Under the pieces are notes generated by a model. That model saw only the letters and a list, made by a program, of their open reading frames with translations. It was not told the origin of the DNA and made no database searches. DNA of 64,000 bases from Liolophura sinensis (taxonomy: Eukaryota > Mollusca > Polyplacophora > Chitonida > Chitonidae): NCBI RefSeq assembly GCF_032854445.1, contig NC_088296.1:22745853-22809852 (forward strand), written 5' to 3'. The position numbers and the translations under genes are program-made. This document shows, one piece after another, positions 33,223 through 47,312 of the stretch (position 1 is its first letter; each line of letters begins with the position of its first letter).

Positions 33223-36200
33223 GAATTACACTGGCGATTACACTGGAGATGAAGTCGTGATCATTGTTACGTCATATCCCGCTACCCTCTCGGCCAGGGA
33301 GCTCCCTGATCATCGAAGGTGTTTTTACATCAAATAGTCATTTTCTGAATGTTAGACGAATAAGAAAAATTCTCGTGAAGTAAATGATATCAAGCAACAG
33401 ATGTTGTCCCTAAAGAACCACTGCGTTAAAACTGCGTTAAAATGTTTTTATGGCCCATCAAACACTCTATAAAAATAATGACAGTGGCTTTGAATGGCAC
33501 TGATTGTCACATCGTGCATTGTACTCTTCTTAACAAAGACATCCACCAGAGCGCCGTTCTTCTAAAGTGTATTAGGTAACACTAGTATTAGCAAGCCATA
33601 ATTTATATTTAAAATTTTAGCCCAACTCAGCCGTCATTGCAATTCTTCAAATCAAAGCATAACACCAGCAGTTTTAGTTTATATTTTATATACATGTACA
33701 CAATTGTTTGGTTGAGTACACAATTAAAGATTTGGCTTAATAGTTAAACCTGGGTACAAGTCTTACACCAGTTTTGAACAATAGGGCCCAGTGGTCAACA
33801 CTTCGAATATAACCAGTTACGGAGGTGGGCAAAGGGAAGGACAAAGGGGGAGGGGGGCATGGTATTTACACCTTATGGCTTGTCCCACGCCCAGTAACTC
33901 CCTGGGATAAATGACAGATTAATGAACAAGCCAAAGGTGTCGTTGAGCGCATTCTGATGGTTTAAATGTCAAGGCTAAGATTATATGGCTCAACAAGGTA
34001 ATGTACAGATATTGTATTTTCATTTCTCGCTTCTTGTCGCTTCATGCATTCAGGGGGTGCGTAGAGACTCCCCCGGGCTTATCAAGGCATTAAACACATA
34101 GTCGAAAAGGATTTGAAGGAATCGGAAGAAGAATTTTCTGAAATTATTCTGACAGATCTTCACAAATACAGTCATTGTAATCGTGTGTTGCCATGTGTGT
34201 CTGCGTCGCCGGGGTCACACAGTAAGTCATGTAGCGTTTGGAATTGCTCTCTTTCCCCTTTAGAGTCTTCATTCAAACTTCGCCTCGCTTCACATTGTTG
34301 TCTAACTCTTAAGGCAAACTCATGAAGCCTCTTACTTGTCAGTGAATACCGTTACATCAAAAAGGTTAATACCGATGCTCTTGCATCTTGATTTTAGACC
34401 ACAGCTCAGACTGGCTGCACAGACCGTGCACTTGTCAAGGATAGAACCACAACATCCCCCATCCCAGCGTCCTCCGAACAAAAACCCAATTCATTCAAAC
34501 TGAACTCCCAGCTGTTTGTTAGGTTTGGGATTTTTCGGGCGATAAAGTTATCGCTTTTGTGGTATAAAGAGGTTAAAGTTAATTCGGTTCAATTTAACAG
34601 AGTTTCAGATTCGAGATTCCATGCTGTTTAATTTATGTCTTCGGCAAATATTTCTGATGCCAGTGGTTCTATTTCCTATGGAAAGTTAATAAAACAATAT
34701 TCGTGCGTTTCCTCGGGCCCATTGGCGAATGGATTGACATTCAACGTGCATGCTTCAGTTCAAAGTTGCTTAAAAGTTGTATATTTTGACTTCATACCCT
34801 TTCTTTGTAAATTGTTTATGTTGTATTCTTCTTGTGTAACTTGCATAAACTCTAAAAGTAAAATGTTAATTCATTACAATATATGTTGCTGAAAACAGAC
34901 TGTCCAAGTTATCAAAACATTGTGTATCTATGCGTCGAAACATACATTCGTACACCAGCCGTCAACCAGTAATGACGTTCCAGGTCAATAATCTTGAGGC
35001 CAGTTCACAAACGACCAAAGAGCTAAGAAAGTATATAAAGCACAAAAATAGAACGGAATCTTGCAAAGAGAAGCAGTCAACAGTTTTCTGCGATGCTGGG
35101 AAAACCCAGGGAATGTTCTAGGCGACTGCGTTAAATCAGTATTCAAATTGCGTTCCACGAAACTGTTCCAAAACATTTGTTTTAATTTACAGTTGCAGTT
35201 TATTGCAGGAATATACGTAAATTGCATTAAACCTTTCAACGATGTATAGCCAGCCAGTCATGTCCAAGATCCATGTTGATTGCCCTTTGTCAACATAATA
35301 AATCCCCTATGCAATATGTACCAATTTGGAAAAAAGCAAACAAGACATGTTCTATGAGTTGTGCTGTTTTATTTTGTTCGAACTGTCAGAAAAAATCTGA
35401 AGGAACGACTTTTATACACTGACTACACATCATGCATTGTATATTTTCTTTTTAAGCAAAAATGATATAAAGATTTGCCACTTCCTTCTTCGTCACACAT
35501 TTCCGTCTCATGCTTTCGCAAGCAAGAGTGAATTTGGTGTAAATGTAACAACGGAGCATTTTTATATATGATATAAACATAATGGCAGCTTACCTAAGTG
35601 CACATGAAAATTGATTTTAAAAGAAAAAATGATAACAAAAAAAAAAAAACGCGCAGTTCGGGATATCGCAAGGTGTCCAACTTTTGTCCAGATTTTTTGA
35701 CGGCTCATAGTTTTGAATGAAGCTATATTTTCACACATTTTTCCCGTTTTGTTTAGATAAGCTACGCGTTAAACCTAAGGACGACATCCCGTTATTGATA
35801 TATCATATACACCATTGTGAGAACGTGTGAGTTCCGTTTGCCAAATATCTGAAAATGACCCGACGATAAAAACGCGGCGAACATGGCGTCACCGTCCATT
35901 CCTCAGATGTAAACACAAACAGCACTTTAATCCTCGCACCCACCACAAAAGGCTGCTGTTATCAAAAGTCGCATGCTGTTCTAATTTCTCATGCTGACGC
36001 AAGAATTATGTGAAAATGCAAACGCAAATGGTTTGATACATGCGGATATCTCTATAAATAGTCTTTATTTACAAGGGTGCGCGCATTGTTACCATGTCCT
36101 ACCTGCTTTACCTTTTTGCACGCCTAGGTTTGTTGATACGAACCTAGATGAGCAAGCTGATTCACGGGGTATTGCTGCTCCCGACGTTTGCCACGCGCAC

Positions 36201-37626
36201 AAAGGTTGCCACGCTGCGCGATCCCGCCTTCAAGTCGTACACGAGGTATATTGCGATATGTCAGAAATCTCACGCAACGACGCGAAGTCCGGGAAACACT
36301 CGCGGTCAAGCGAGGGCATATGACAACCGAAACTATCAAAGATCCGGAAATTCAATGCTTTTCGTCGCACATCATTCCCTAAAGCTCGGAACTGACAAAA
36401 TGTCCAGGTCATGTAAGCAGCCCAGACGAATACCTTAATTCATTAGGGCAATCTTTGGACTCATCCATTCTGTATTGTAATGCAATGATTCCTCTCTTGT
36501 ATTTACTCAGTCACATTTATGTGAAGCTGTTGAACCCGATCATTCCAACCCCTGTCCTGGCAAATACAATCATTGCTGCTTTTTTAATTCGCCCATCTCA
36601 TTTATGTGGATCATTTGACTTTAACGTCTTTACAATAAAAAAAGTCAAACTCTTTCAACACTGTCCTTCTATGTGGCCTGATGAAAACAACTACATGCAC
36701 ATGTGTTCAATATATAAGACGATCTCAGATTTTTATAAAACTTTTTTAAATTGATAACTGAAACATAAATCGATGAGTCGACAGAAACAAACAATACATA
36801 TCTGTGTACCAGCTGTCGGCCAAATTACACGTTCAAAGTCATTAATCGGAAATGCAATTCCCAAAGCGATGTATAGTAGAAACCACCAGAAAACTAAGAA
36901 TGGATATCAAGTTTGAAATTAGGACGAATTCACGCAAAGACACGCGCTCAGCGGATTCCATTGATGTTGGAAAGAAACATATATCCGAGTGGTGTCAGTT
37001 ACTGTTTCATATAAATGTAGTCTTATATAAGGAAATTTCTTTCATTTTTCAGTAACTCATGTCAGACTCCATTCTGTTTAGCCAGTACTTAACTCTCCGA
37101 CCATACAGGAATTTTAATTCTGTATATTTCGCAAACTATTAAAACACATTGTGATGTGTTATCCTTGATATAAAATATTAATAAATGAAACTAAAATTCA
37201 TTATCAATGTAAGATATTATTAAATGAAATGGAATCCGTCTTCATTGTCTCTCCACGATATTCATAGCTTAAATACTGCCAATGTGGTGTTCAGTCGTAA
37301 TCATTTCTCATTATTGTCAGCTATTACTATATACTAATTTTTATCACTCACATCGTCAGACCTGTATTTGTAAGTGCAAATGGAATTCATTCTAGTCTTG
37401 AGAAGGGTATATCAGTAAATCGTTAGGTGTTTGTAAATTGTCAACATCAGGTACCTGTAGCTGTAGATCTATGATGTTTTTGTGTGCAGCCCTCTCGTTT
37501 CTATGCTGGACGCAAATTATTATTGCCACTGGTAGTCCTTGCTGTTATTGCTTATGTTTACTTTATCACCTTTGCAAGTTATGACACATTTTGAAAACAC
37601 TTTGTATGTATTACGTATTAATATAG
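33223..37626. other. No gene confirmed; CpG-denser tract at 36060-36330
   Basis: 35860-36330 is richer in CpG than its surroundings and has overlapping frames on both strands (up to 110 codons), plus a hairpin CTAGGTT...AACCTAG at 36124-36148 and GAACATGGCGTC at about 35879. It could be a promoter or 5' exon, but no frame shows a recognised domain. The rest is AT-rich. Confidence 0.3.
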
Positions 37627-37852
37627 TTATTTGGTTGGTGCTTAATGCCGTATACTTAAGATTTTTCTAATTTGATATAAAAAAATACAGATTCATTATT
37701 GCAGAAAACCGGAGTGCTTAAACAAACTGCATTTTATCATGCTTAAAGTCATGCCATAGTTAGTTGTCTCCTAACTTAAAGGCAGAAAAGAAGCAAGGAA
37801 AGCGGGATTCGAACCTACGACCTCATGCTCTGTCCAACTGCCGATCCAGATG
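37627..37852 (-). mobile_element. SINE family B, tRNA-like head with internal deletion
   Basis: Minus-strand element. Left tail TTGGTTGGTGCTTAATGCCG and TATACTTAAGATTTTTC is related to family A. The middle AAAACCGGAGTGCTTAAACA is shared with family C. The head has GCGGGATTCGAACCTACGAC (reverse of a perfect box B) and CTGTCCAACTGCCGATCCA (reverse of box A). The bases between boxes A and B are fewer than in a tRNA. Confidence 0.65.
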
Positions 37853-38151
37853 CTGGGAATACAACAAGAAAGCTTGACGGTTCGCTGCACGTCGCTGTAA
37901 TGTTTAAACTAACGCCATTCGACCGAAGTTTGGTGCTTGCATTAGAGCCCTACGGAACGCTTCTCGGGGATATTTGCGTACGATGTACATCAAATGACTT
38001 GCTCATAATTACCCTATAGGAATGTGCGATTTGGTTGAATCCAGTGTGCCGATCAAACCCATGTCAAAAAGTTTCATTTTAACAACTAATCAGTATTTAA
38101 ATGCACGAACACTTAAAAGGTCTATTCCGCCAAGCTAAATTACGTCTCCAG

Positions 38152-38265
38152 GTGTTCTTGACGAGCGAGCTCCCACTCGGCGAGCGATTCGACGTGGAAA
38201 ACACCGGAGAAGAATTCAGGATCGTTGACAATAGCTATAGCACAGAACACCGTATTGAGCCGCAG
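38152..38265 (+). CDS. Exon-like open stretch, gene unknown
   Basis: A 114-base stretch bounded by a plausible acceptor (TTACGTCTCCAG) and donor (CGCAG followed by GTACGA). It is open in one frame and ends on codon boundaries (phase 0 to 0). It encodes 38 residues beginning VFLTSELPLGERFDVENTGE and ending EFRIVDNSYSTEHRIEPQ, a charged, natural-looking sequence with balanced composition, and it is GC-richer than its flanks. I do not recognise the family. It could be an internal exon of a plus-strand gene whose other exons are too short or diverged to see, or a chance frame. Confidence 0.35.
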
Positions 38266-38289
38266 GTACGAGCAACTGGTTGACAAAAT

Positions 38290-41200
38290 GCTTGAAAAGT
38301 TCAGGCGCGCTTAAGACCGCACCGCATCGCGACGCAAAGTGCTTTTGATGGGAAATATTTCCCATTTACGGGCTACTGTATGTACAAATATGTGTCGGAT
38401 TTGAAAAAGATTACAGTTTTCTTATAACTGTAGCCCGTCTTAAACCGAAACTGTCTCATTAGTGATAAGTGAGCAAAATGACCCCACACTTAAAAGCACT
38501 GCACACATTAAAATAATAACACAATTTAAATCATGACACACGTTAAAATAACACACAAGATAACATGTGGGTGAAATTAACCATAGGTGTGGTTGACGTG
38601 GGACTTGTTGACAAGACAGGTATTTGAGTTTCCCTATAAGGTGAGACGGACAGAGGTGAAGTTAAACAGATGGAAAAGGATTTGAATATGTCAAAAAAAG
38701 CATCTGCATGGTCTTGTCTTGAGATGAGTTTTAACCTTTCTCAGGGCTACAACACAGATTGCGTGTGTTTTTACAGGAAAATTTGCTTTCTGAGACGCCG
38801 GTTCTAAGAGTGGCGCATAGATTAATCACACCAGAAGAACAGAAATATACCACAACCGTGCCAGTTTAAGAGATTTCCAAACATGATTTTTCTCAAATGT
38901 CTATATATTTTGCCTTTATCTGTATAGTTTTGTCTGCATTCTAACATGAAAGAATAACTCTGGTATGGAAATTCCGGATGGTTATTTTAGTTCCAATGCC
39001 AAAATCTCTTAAGCCATTTAGTAACTTAGCCTACAGTTGTAAAGAAACAATATCGTTGGCTGTTCGCGTGGTTACTGACAGCACATACTTCCGCAAAGCC
39101 ATCTGGTCAAGGTGACCGGGGTGGAGAGTCTGTTGTCCATGACAGGCGAGATCGATCAATGGACAACTGACCCAATGGGGTTTCTCTCACCTTGCTTTAA
39201 TCCGCTTGTGTCCCCCTCCCCCGGATTTCATTTCGCCTTCATTGCTCTTCCTAGACAGACTCGGGGTGGGGGGGCGGGGGGGGGGGGGGGGGATGAAATC
39301 ATAGAAATGGTCGCCGGCTTCGAACAGCAGCACACAGGTCTTCCTTGCACACAGTCGTGAGCAAATATTGTAACATTCCATTCAATTGAGAACTGTCCTT
39401 GATTCCTGGTAGCATTTGCGCCTCAGAGCCTAGAGAGTAAACAAAGGAGTTAATTGTTCAGATAACACCTGTCTGTGTTTTGCTTGTTTTAAGGCTGGTG
39501 CATATATTGTGTCGATTGCGACCGAAGGTATCTCGATGTTTAAGAATCCTCGTGCAAGGATTAGCAAGAATTTACAGACGATAGAAATCCCGGTCACGTG
39601 ACTATATGTACTGCTGTTTCTGGGAATTCCCCTTGGACAGAAGCATTTCCGGAGTATTGCTTCAGAAGGCGTTTTCAGTCGAAACGGCGAATGATTCGCG
39701 CGCTGGAAACCGGAAAAACGCGAGAAATGAAGGAACGGTATTAGTTGTTGATGTCGAATGTTCTGATATTTTCTCGCTAAATAATTTCTAAAAGGCTGTT
39801 TAATATTTGCAGACCACGCTTTCGGTAACTGTTTCATGAGGCATTTCTGGGTTTTGTTGGTGCAACAAACAGACGTTTTCAGCCAAACCGAATTTGGCTA
39901 AAAATTCCCAGTGCTGTTAGGTTTCCCAAAAGACTAGCAAGGTATTTTTAATCATCTGATGCGAAAGAAAATGGTCTATCGTTTTTCACCACATACAAAC
40001 CTCATCGTCCTTGCCCTATAAGATAAAAACTATTTCGTACAGAATAAACAGAAATCAAGCAAAGATAAACAAGACAAAACGTTTATACCAAATGGGTCTT
40101 TGAAAAAGAAAATAGAATTTGTTATTACTGAGCTCTTAAAGTTTTCCATGTAAATACTTTAGGGCTACTTTTACTCTGTGTATTTATTACTTACGTAATC
40201 CTTATTACTGTTATATGTATTCGTAATATTTCTTGGTTATGATTTACAGCATACTGCTGTAAAGGCTACTCTTGTATTATGGTGTTACATGTATATGCAG
40301 ACTAAGAAGACCCAAATCTAATACCACGAATCGTACAGAATGGCATGCTGATGAATTAAGCTAGGCAAGGGTAAATGTGTTTAAGATTCTCTTAAAACGA
40401 GAATCTGTTACTGTCATGTACGTACAGGTCAAAGTCTTCTAGTGATGCACAAATGTACTGCCTCATTCCCCGAGCAGGCTTTTAGCGACTATACACTATT
40501 TCAGTTTCTACTCTTCTTAGAAAACGGCTTGCATGTACAAACAAAGACAGCGTTTGCTTTCGTAAACAATTTTTCACAACGTATGTATTTCAGACATTAA
40601 AGACACCAGAGGTTTCTCCCTCTTTAAACAGATTCATATTGCCATACCTTTTAACCCTTGTTTAGGGTGAAAAAGTTCAAACGGGACACCATTGATTTTC
40701 AAGGTCTCAGAATAGAATCAGTTTACCAAAGGAAGTCTGGGAATAATTCATGGTGAGGACTGAGGGAGGGGAAGAGTCGCAACTGGACAATAATCCCACG
40801 AGTTCACACCTCTCGAGAACATGTTGGCACCTTCATCCGCGAAAGGTGTTATCGCTTTTAGCCCGTGTCTGACTGTGTCGTCGAAGGGCGGACTGCACAT
40901 TTGTCCCGTGTGTCACGCATTGTAATAAAGGAGATATCTGATTTTTCATGGCTTGACAAATACTAGGCGAACTCCCTCCCACCTACCAGCTCTGCCGTGT
41001 TATGGTCTCGCTCCACTTGAGAAAACAAAACAGTTTCACACCATTCTGTGCTGATGTTTGGCTGCGCGCGCTGGAATCGACACAGGGCTGTTTAATACCA
41101 ATACCATGGGTCAATACTGATTTATTTTCATATCTGTGTATTAACAAAGTTTCACCCATTTCGAGAAAATAGCCTTCTGGTGGGTGCTACCTGTTTTTCT

Positions 41201-41898
41201 ACCCTGGAGAGACATTTTTGCCGGCTCACACAAAATATCGGAACCCTTTACCCTTGACTTTCCATGCAGCGTGCAAATATCAATGAGGCAAACACAGATG
41301 CTTTCAGGATACCAAGACGTTGTCTCCCTCAACGACTCCTATTAATATTTAACATGAGAATTTTTGAACGATTTTCTTGTCTTATTATAAGTGGCTGTGT
41401 TGAGATCATGCGAGCGGAAATACATATCGAGATAAATCATTAAGTCCTACTGAAATTTCAACATTCAGTTAATGGCGAGAAGAGAATAAAATACAAATTG
41501 AATTCAACAAACAAAGAGAAGAAATCTACATTTAATTCAAGACAGACTTGAAAGCTTAAAAACCTGTACCTGTTTTCTTTTTTTACGAAATTCATGATAA
41601 TAGATTTGATACCAATCAAGAATTTTGTATCTGTTTCTTTGAAAATTTTACAATTCACAAAAAAAAATCGTGCACGGAAAAGCAATAGTTGAAGTATTTC
41701 ATTTTATAACATAAATTTTATGTTATTTAACTGTTTTTGTGTATCAACAGAGCTAGACGCAGATATTTAATATTTTTCACCCGATCTAAAGTGTATATTG
41801 GCTCGATCATAATGCTTGCACAGGCGAAAGGCAGTATTGTCGTAGATTCACGCGTATCTGTCCAATAAGAAGATATTGATTTGTTGAATTACTACATA
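38290..41898. other. No gene recognised
   Basis: Contains a G-run at 39263-39292 and overlapping frames at 39430-39837 (minus, 135 codons) and 39606-39791 (plus) with no recognised domain. The rest is AT-rich. Confidence 0.35.
39263..39292 (+). repeat. G-rich homopolymer tract
   Basis: GGGGTGGGGGGGCGGGGG runs on into a longer G stretch, 30 bases with only two non-G interruptions. It has quadruplex-forming potential on the plus strand. The exact length is likely to be unstable or subject to sequencing error. Confidence 0.9.
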
Positions 41899-41960
41899 TT
41901 CAGTGTTTTACGTCTTACTCAAGAATATTTCATATACTCGATAGCAGCAGTACAGGACAA
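41899..41960 (-). mobile_element. SINE family A, 3' fragment
   Basis: CAGTGTTTTACGTCTTACTC followed by AAGAATATTTCATATAC matches the family A tail on the minus strand. Confidence 0.5.
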
Positions 41961-44426
41961 ATTAAGAACGCCCATCCATGGTTTACGACTGGTATACGAA
42001 TCTCAAATCTTACCCGTAGGGCTATATTGTTCAATTATTGTTGATGTGGCCCCCGTGTATAATGTTCTTTGTATGTCAATATATCAAATATTTTCTTTCC
42101 CAAATTGCACACAATTCTAGTTGCTTTTGTACCGAAGGATTAGGAGAGCATTGCTGGGAGCTAGATTCCGTCTTTATATTGTCTATCACTTGAACTTGTC
42201 GCAGCACATTACATCAGTAAGCTTTCCAAACAGCCTTTTATTACTGGGGCCTTTAAAGACCAAATCATTTAGAATATCTAGCACTCCACATCGTCTGTAC
42301 CGGGTGACTTCTCCAATATCCATAAGCTTTAAGTAAGACATCTAGCCTTTTTTATTGTATATGTAGCCCATGCGAAGGTCAAGGCCAGCGCTGCTAACTT
42401 TGTCTTGGTTTGTCCCGTGCGTCTTCCGTATATTCAATTACGTTGGCACGTTTTACATTCCCTTCTAAAATTAAACAAGGCCATCTTTCATATCAGAGAG
42501 TCCAGAAAATGACAAGGTGTAGCTAGACTAACCCGCTTACGTGGGATCTATCAGACGTTTCGTGTCGAAAAACTGCCGCTTGGTCCCAATGCAGATCGTG
42601 ATCTTTAAGGCAATTTCAAATATTTGAAGACAACACATATAGGGGTAACCCAGACTAGCCTAATACATCGTGATATCATAATGGGAAATGGCAATATTTA
42701 ATAAACCTTCAGGATTTTAGATACCCTGCAAATTGAGTAAGTTTCATTGAGCTGCTCAAAATCACACTCATGACCACGACTGACCTCGTTCTCACCCCTC
42801 TGCATGTACATTTTCATGCAAACAAACCAGATTTCTGTACACGCGTGATGATAGGTGCGCGTTAAGTGCAAAGACAACCCCATATTGCAAGACCTGTGAA
42901 GTTTCAAGGCTGCCTAGTGTAAAATAACTGGAGATATCACACACCACTTTTCAGAAAAATAGAAGTGAAGATTACACCATTTCTTTTTTCCCCTTCCATA
43001 TGCACTAATTATACGACAGCGCGAAAACTGTATACTTCGGTATCAGTAGAGTCGATCCAACATATCACCTTACATAAAACAGTTACAACTTGTCTGAGTT
43101 GGTTTGATGAGTATAATCTGATAATATGTCGTTGATGTATGAACATAAAAGAAATATTCGTATTATTCGTAAATAGTTATACTTGTATAACACGTTTAAG
43201 GTAAATCGAAACGTAAAAAATAAAAGAAGTAAAAAGGAAGATATATTCATTCTTGGGCCTGTCGTGTTTGTTTTATAACTATATAGACTCAATTGTTGCA
43301 CAGCTCTCTCCACGGGTCAAAATTATTGTGGAATGTGAGTTACATCAGTGAAAAATTGATGACATTGATCCGTTTGTACGTGGAAGGAAACTCCGCATTA
43401 GGCGTTAAGGTTTATTTCTTAAGACCCCGAACTTTAGTGTTTGTAGATTTACGCAACATGAGATAGATATTCAATATCACTGGTTGCTCGGGTAGCATCA
43501 GGATCGTTTATTCTTTCGCCAAGTGTCATTAGACACACACGAGAACGTCGATTCCTTGAAACATTGTTAGCAGCCCTTCATTTGTTTTTTCATCAAGAGC
43601 TTGCAAGGCTGTACGCTGGTAGATTACGCCACGAGACACGCGATATTTTCTTAATGCCATTTCCGAGGAGTTGTGGCCTTTTCATGGGAGGTCCTTGTTT
43701 TTATAGCACTCTTGGAGGTAGCGGAAAGAAGCAGTCCACATAAGACTGACTGGGTTCAGGTGAATTTTTACCGACAATCAAAACCAATAAAGATGTCCAT
43801 GATGTAACTTAGGTTCATGGCATGCCCCCGGGGCTTTATATTTGCACCCCTCCTGTGTTCTAAGATGTGCAGACCTGGGGGTACGGTGATTTACTGAAGG
43901 CTCATTGTGTGAATATCATCCTCTAACTATTTGATCAAGTCGAAGTCACCGGAATTGACAATCGTCCTCCCGATAATGACCGTCTTTTGTCTTCCTAACC
44001 AACCTTCCCGGAAAGACAAACTCCCGAATTTCCGCTTAGATAATATAAAAACTTTCCCAATCGATTAAACGTTGCTGAGGTGACTCGACTTCCCAGTCAT
44101 TCTGCCCCGTCCTTCCGTGCCACTACTGTGTCCCCTTAGTTCCTTAGCGCGGATGGGTATCTTGTGAAACTCTGTCTGGAATTCCACTCCACCTTGACGA
44201 TGCGGATGTCTTCAGAAAACGACATTTTTGTGTGCAACGATTTGTTGGAACGTGTAAAGTTACAAAAGTGTCGCTGACATAACACAGAGCACAAAGCAAC
44301 ATACATTAAACACACGATACTGTTTATTGGACATCGATCTTTACCTGGCTTAAAACCACCTGACTGAATTATTAATTCAGCAATTTTCAATTCAATTCAC
44401 GATTTCTTTATATCTGATGGATTGTT
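41961..44426. other. No gene recognised
   Basis: AT-rich sequence. The 44136-44390 minus-strand frame (84 codons) has no motif I can name. Confidence 0.4.
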
Positions 44427-44647
44427 CGTTGGTGTTTTAGTTCTCAGTCATATTTCACTTCTACGACGACGGCCAGAATTAAGGTTGAGGAAGCCGGGCA
44501 GAGTCTGGGGGGAAACCCACGGCTATCTACAGGTTGCTGATGGCCGCAGAGTAAGCCAGCTTGAGCTGGATTTGAACTCCTATCCGCCGCATCAAGTGAT
44601 CACTGCGCTGCATTAGCACACCAACCTCTACGCCACGGAGATCCCCC
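44427..44647 (-). mobile_element. SINE family A, near full length, diverged
   Basis: Minus-strand copy: TTCGTTGGTGTTTTAGTTCT (tail), CGACGACGGCCAGAATTAAG, AGCTGGATTTGAACTCC (box B region) and a head reading TAGCACACCAACCTCTACGCC then ACGGAGATCCCC. Confidence 0.75.
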
Positions 44648-44649
44648 AT

Positions 44650-45870
44650 CTGACGGAATTAATAAGTCAGTAATTTTTTAAAATCAATGCACGATTTCTT
44701 TATATAATGTCAGGGTAAAGGCATTTGACCTTAGCATTGTGTTGTACTGTAACTGAGTATTACATTTCTTCAGAAAAGACATTCAGATAACCCGCCAAGG
44801 CAGATCATCTATTTCGTGAGTATAATAACTAAGAACAGCCTCTTTTCCCCAACCTATCAACACCAACCATCTCAAATCACAACTGACACGTATTCAAAGG
44901 GAATCAGTAAAACTGAAGATGAGGTTTTGAATCATAACGGAGAACACGCAAACAATGCAAGTCACGTAGACTTGTAAACAGCCTTAAACTTTACACCAAG
45001 CATCCGTGTTTTAAAAGAAAGAGAAAAAGAAGCCATGGCGTGTAAAGATAGCGTTCAGACCATAAAAACACCCTGATCTCCACACAACGAAGTAAAGCTA
45101 CTTCCCCAGGCGGGGTAGCCGGGAATTTGGATCTAATCCACTTAAAGACGTAGATAACTCACTACAACTTCAAAGTCAATCGAATTGATGCTGTTTCTTA
45201 CTTCAGGCAAAACGTCCTAACATTGACACACGTGAGAACATAATCCACTCTTTCCGTGTTTTAATCCGAAGCTACGAGAAAGTTGTCAACATGTAATCCG
45301 TTTTGTTTTTCCGTGGATTTTCGCTGCTCAAGTAGGACTATTTGTTTATCAGTTCAAAACACTAACGTGCTCAAATACCGCTGGATTCAACTCCCTTGTA
45401 ATTAACAATCGAACATATATCCTTGCAAGAAAATAAATAAATAAAGCTTTTTAAAAGGTCAGAAAGCATGCGCACTGCGATGCACAATTGTTGTCATTGA
45501 TTTTGGCTGCCTTGCGAGTGTGAGAACGGAAGTGGGTGTGGTTCGTTTTTAATTATGTGAACTCAGTTTTGTTCAAATTTTGGTGTTTGCTTGCTCAGGT
45601 TATTTAGAAACAAAGAAACACATGACCGCGTCGGCTTTACATGCATTTCTTGAATCGCTAGAACACAAAAAATTCTGAAGCTGCTTATAAGTTAGCCGAA
45701 GGTTTAACTCTGCTTCTGTTTCTCTTAATCCGTGACACTGACCGCCGTGGATAAATTAATATTATTTTCAAATACGACAATCAATCAAACAAACAAACAA
45801 CCAGTGATATGAGCAGGAAGACAAGAAACCTGAGAATTATAACCTTTATTTATTTAATAGGTATTTTCTG
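44650..45870. other. No gene recognised
   Basis: No open frame of note or repeat was seen. Confidence 0.4.
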
Positions 45871-45871
45871 T

Positions 45872-45993
45872 GGACGGCCGTGGCTTTCCCCGGGCTCTGT
45901 CCGGTTTCTTTCCACCGTAATGCCGACCGCTGTCGTATAATTGAAACACTCTTGAGTACGGCGTAAAACATCAATCAAATAAATAAATAAATG
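45872..45993 (+). mobile_element. SINE family A, 3' half
   Basis: GGACGGCCGTGGCTTTCCCC, CGGGCTCTGTCCGGTTTC, TGCCGACCGCTGTCGTATAA and GAGTACGGCGTAAAACATCA are followed by (AAAT)n. It is 5'-truncated, as expected from incomplete target-primed reverse transcription. Confidence 0.8.
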
Positions 45994-45994
45994 T

Positions 45995-47312
45995 AAAAAA
46001 TGGCTTTTTACGCCAACTTTTTAACTTTAGGCATGTTAAATAATTGTTATAAACATATAACTCATAATGCTTGTCAAACTTGTCAAAAGTCCTTGTAGAG
46101 ACAATACATTTGGAGAAGTTACGTTCTTTTCGAAGCTAGTATATGTACTCAAGCAAAGTCTTCCTAGTTTTATTATTTTGGAGCTATAAGGGCTAACATT
46201 AGATTAATTTTCCAAGACAGGAAAATATTTCTAGATCAACAAATAAATGTGTTAAAAAAAAACAATACAAAATATAGGTCTTTTAGCTACTCAAAATTTT
46301 CTTGAAAGTAAACATATTTGGCCTTATGAAATCTTGGCGCGGTACACTTTTGTGTAAGCAAGGTCATTCCCGTCCCAGTGATGTTGAGAAAATGGCGAAT
46401 GTTCGTATGAAGTAAACGCCAAAACGTACTATTTGAGGAAAGATATGGCAGGAATGAGCCAACACTCAGCAAAATGTAGTGCCAAGAAACTATCTATAAT
46501 GTAACTACGTATTTTATGAGAAATGTTGTAAGGAAAATGTTGCCGTGAGCAAGGTTTTCGTCGTAGGGTCAAGAGCGGAGCCAATCGCTTTCTGAGTTTT
46601 TTGGCTGGGGACTTTGATGATAGCTAGTCTCGGTAAAGCAATGTCGCGTGCGTGGAATAGTTAGGCTGCGGCTGAAAAGTCAGCCACTTCCGTTATCAAA
46701 TAAAAGAATCAATTACATCAGATGCCAACGGCTTACCTTCCTTGCATGTTGTGTGCTTGTGGCGTATAAAATCACGCGAGGCCAGCTCTCTGTGACGTAA
46801 CAATTTCAAACACGTGCAACCAGAGCTGGACTGCAGCAAAGTCATGTTTGAATTTTGATTGGCTCACGACCAAAGTCAAATACTGCACGTGCGATTGATT
46901 CCACAGGCGTCTTTATGAGTAATGTGAGGATGCTTTATTAAAATCAAATGAAATTTAAAACTCAGCAAAATTTGTAGCTTTTCTAAACATGCATGAACCC
47001 AATAGAAGAAGTCTGTATAAAGAAAAGACTGGGGCAGACAGTGCCTTTGACAAGCACAGCTCAGCTCTTCTTTCTGCACCCGTGGAGCTCTACGGGCGTT
47101 TTAATGCCGTACGCACTGTGCTTCTTTGTATGTCCCTAGTAACATTATTCATCGCGTTCTGCTCATTGCTGATTTAAATATATGGTATTAAAATAATACA
47201 CTAATGACTAAATCCTTTAAACATCTGCCTTAAATATATCCCCGCGTTTGGGGTATGTTTCCACATTACGCCTGTTTTTAAATAAGAGTTCGTGATTTCA
47301 GAAGAGCAAGAA
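45995..47312. other. No gene recognised
   Basis: AT-rich, with short frames only. Confidence 0.4.
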
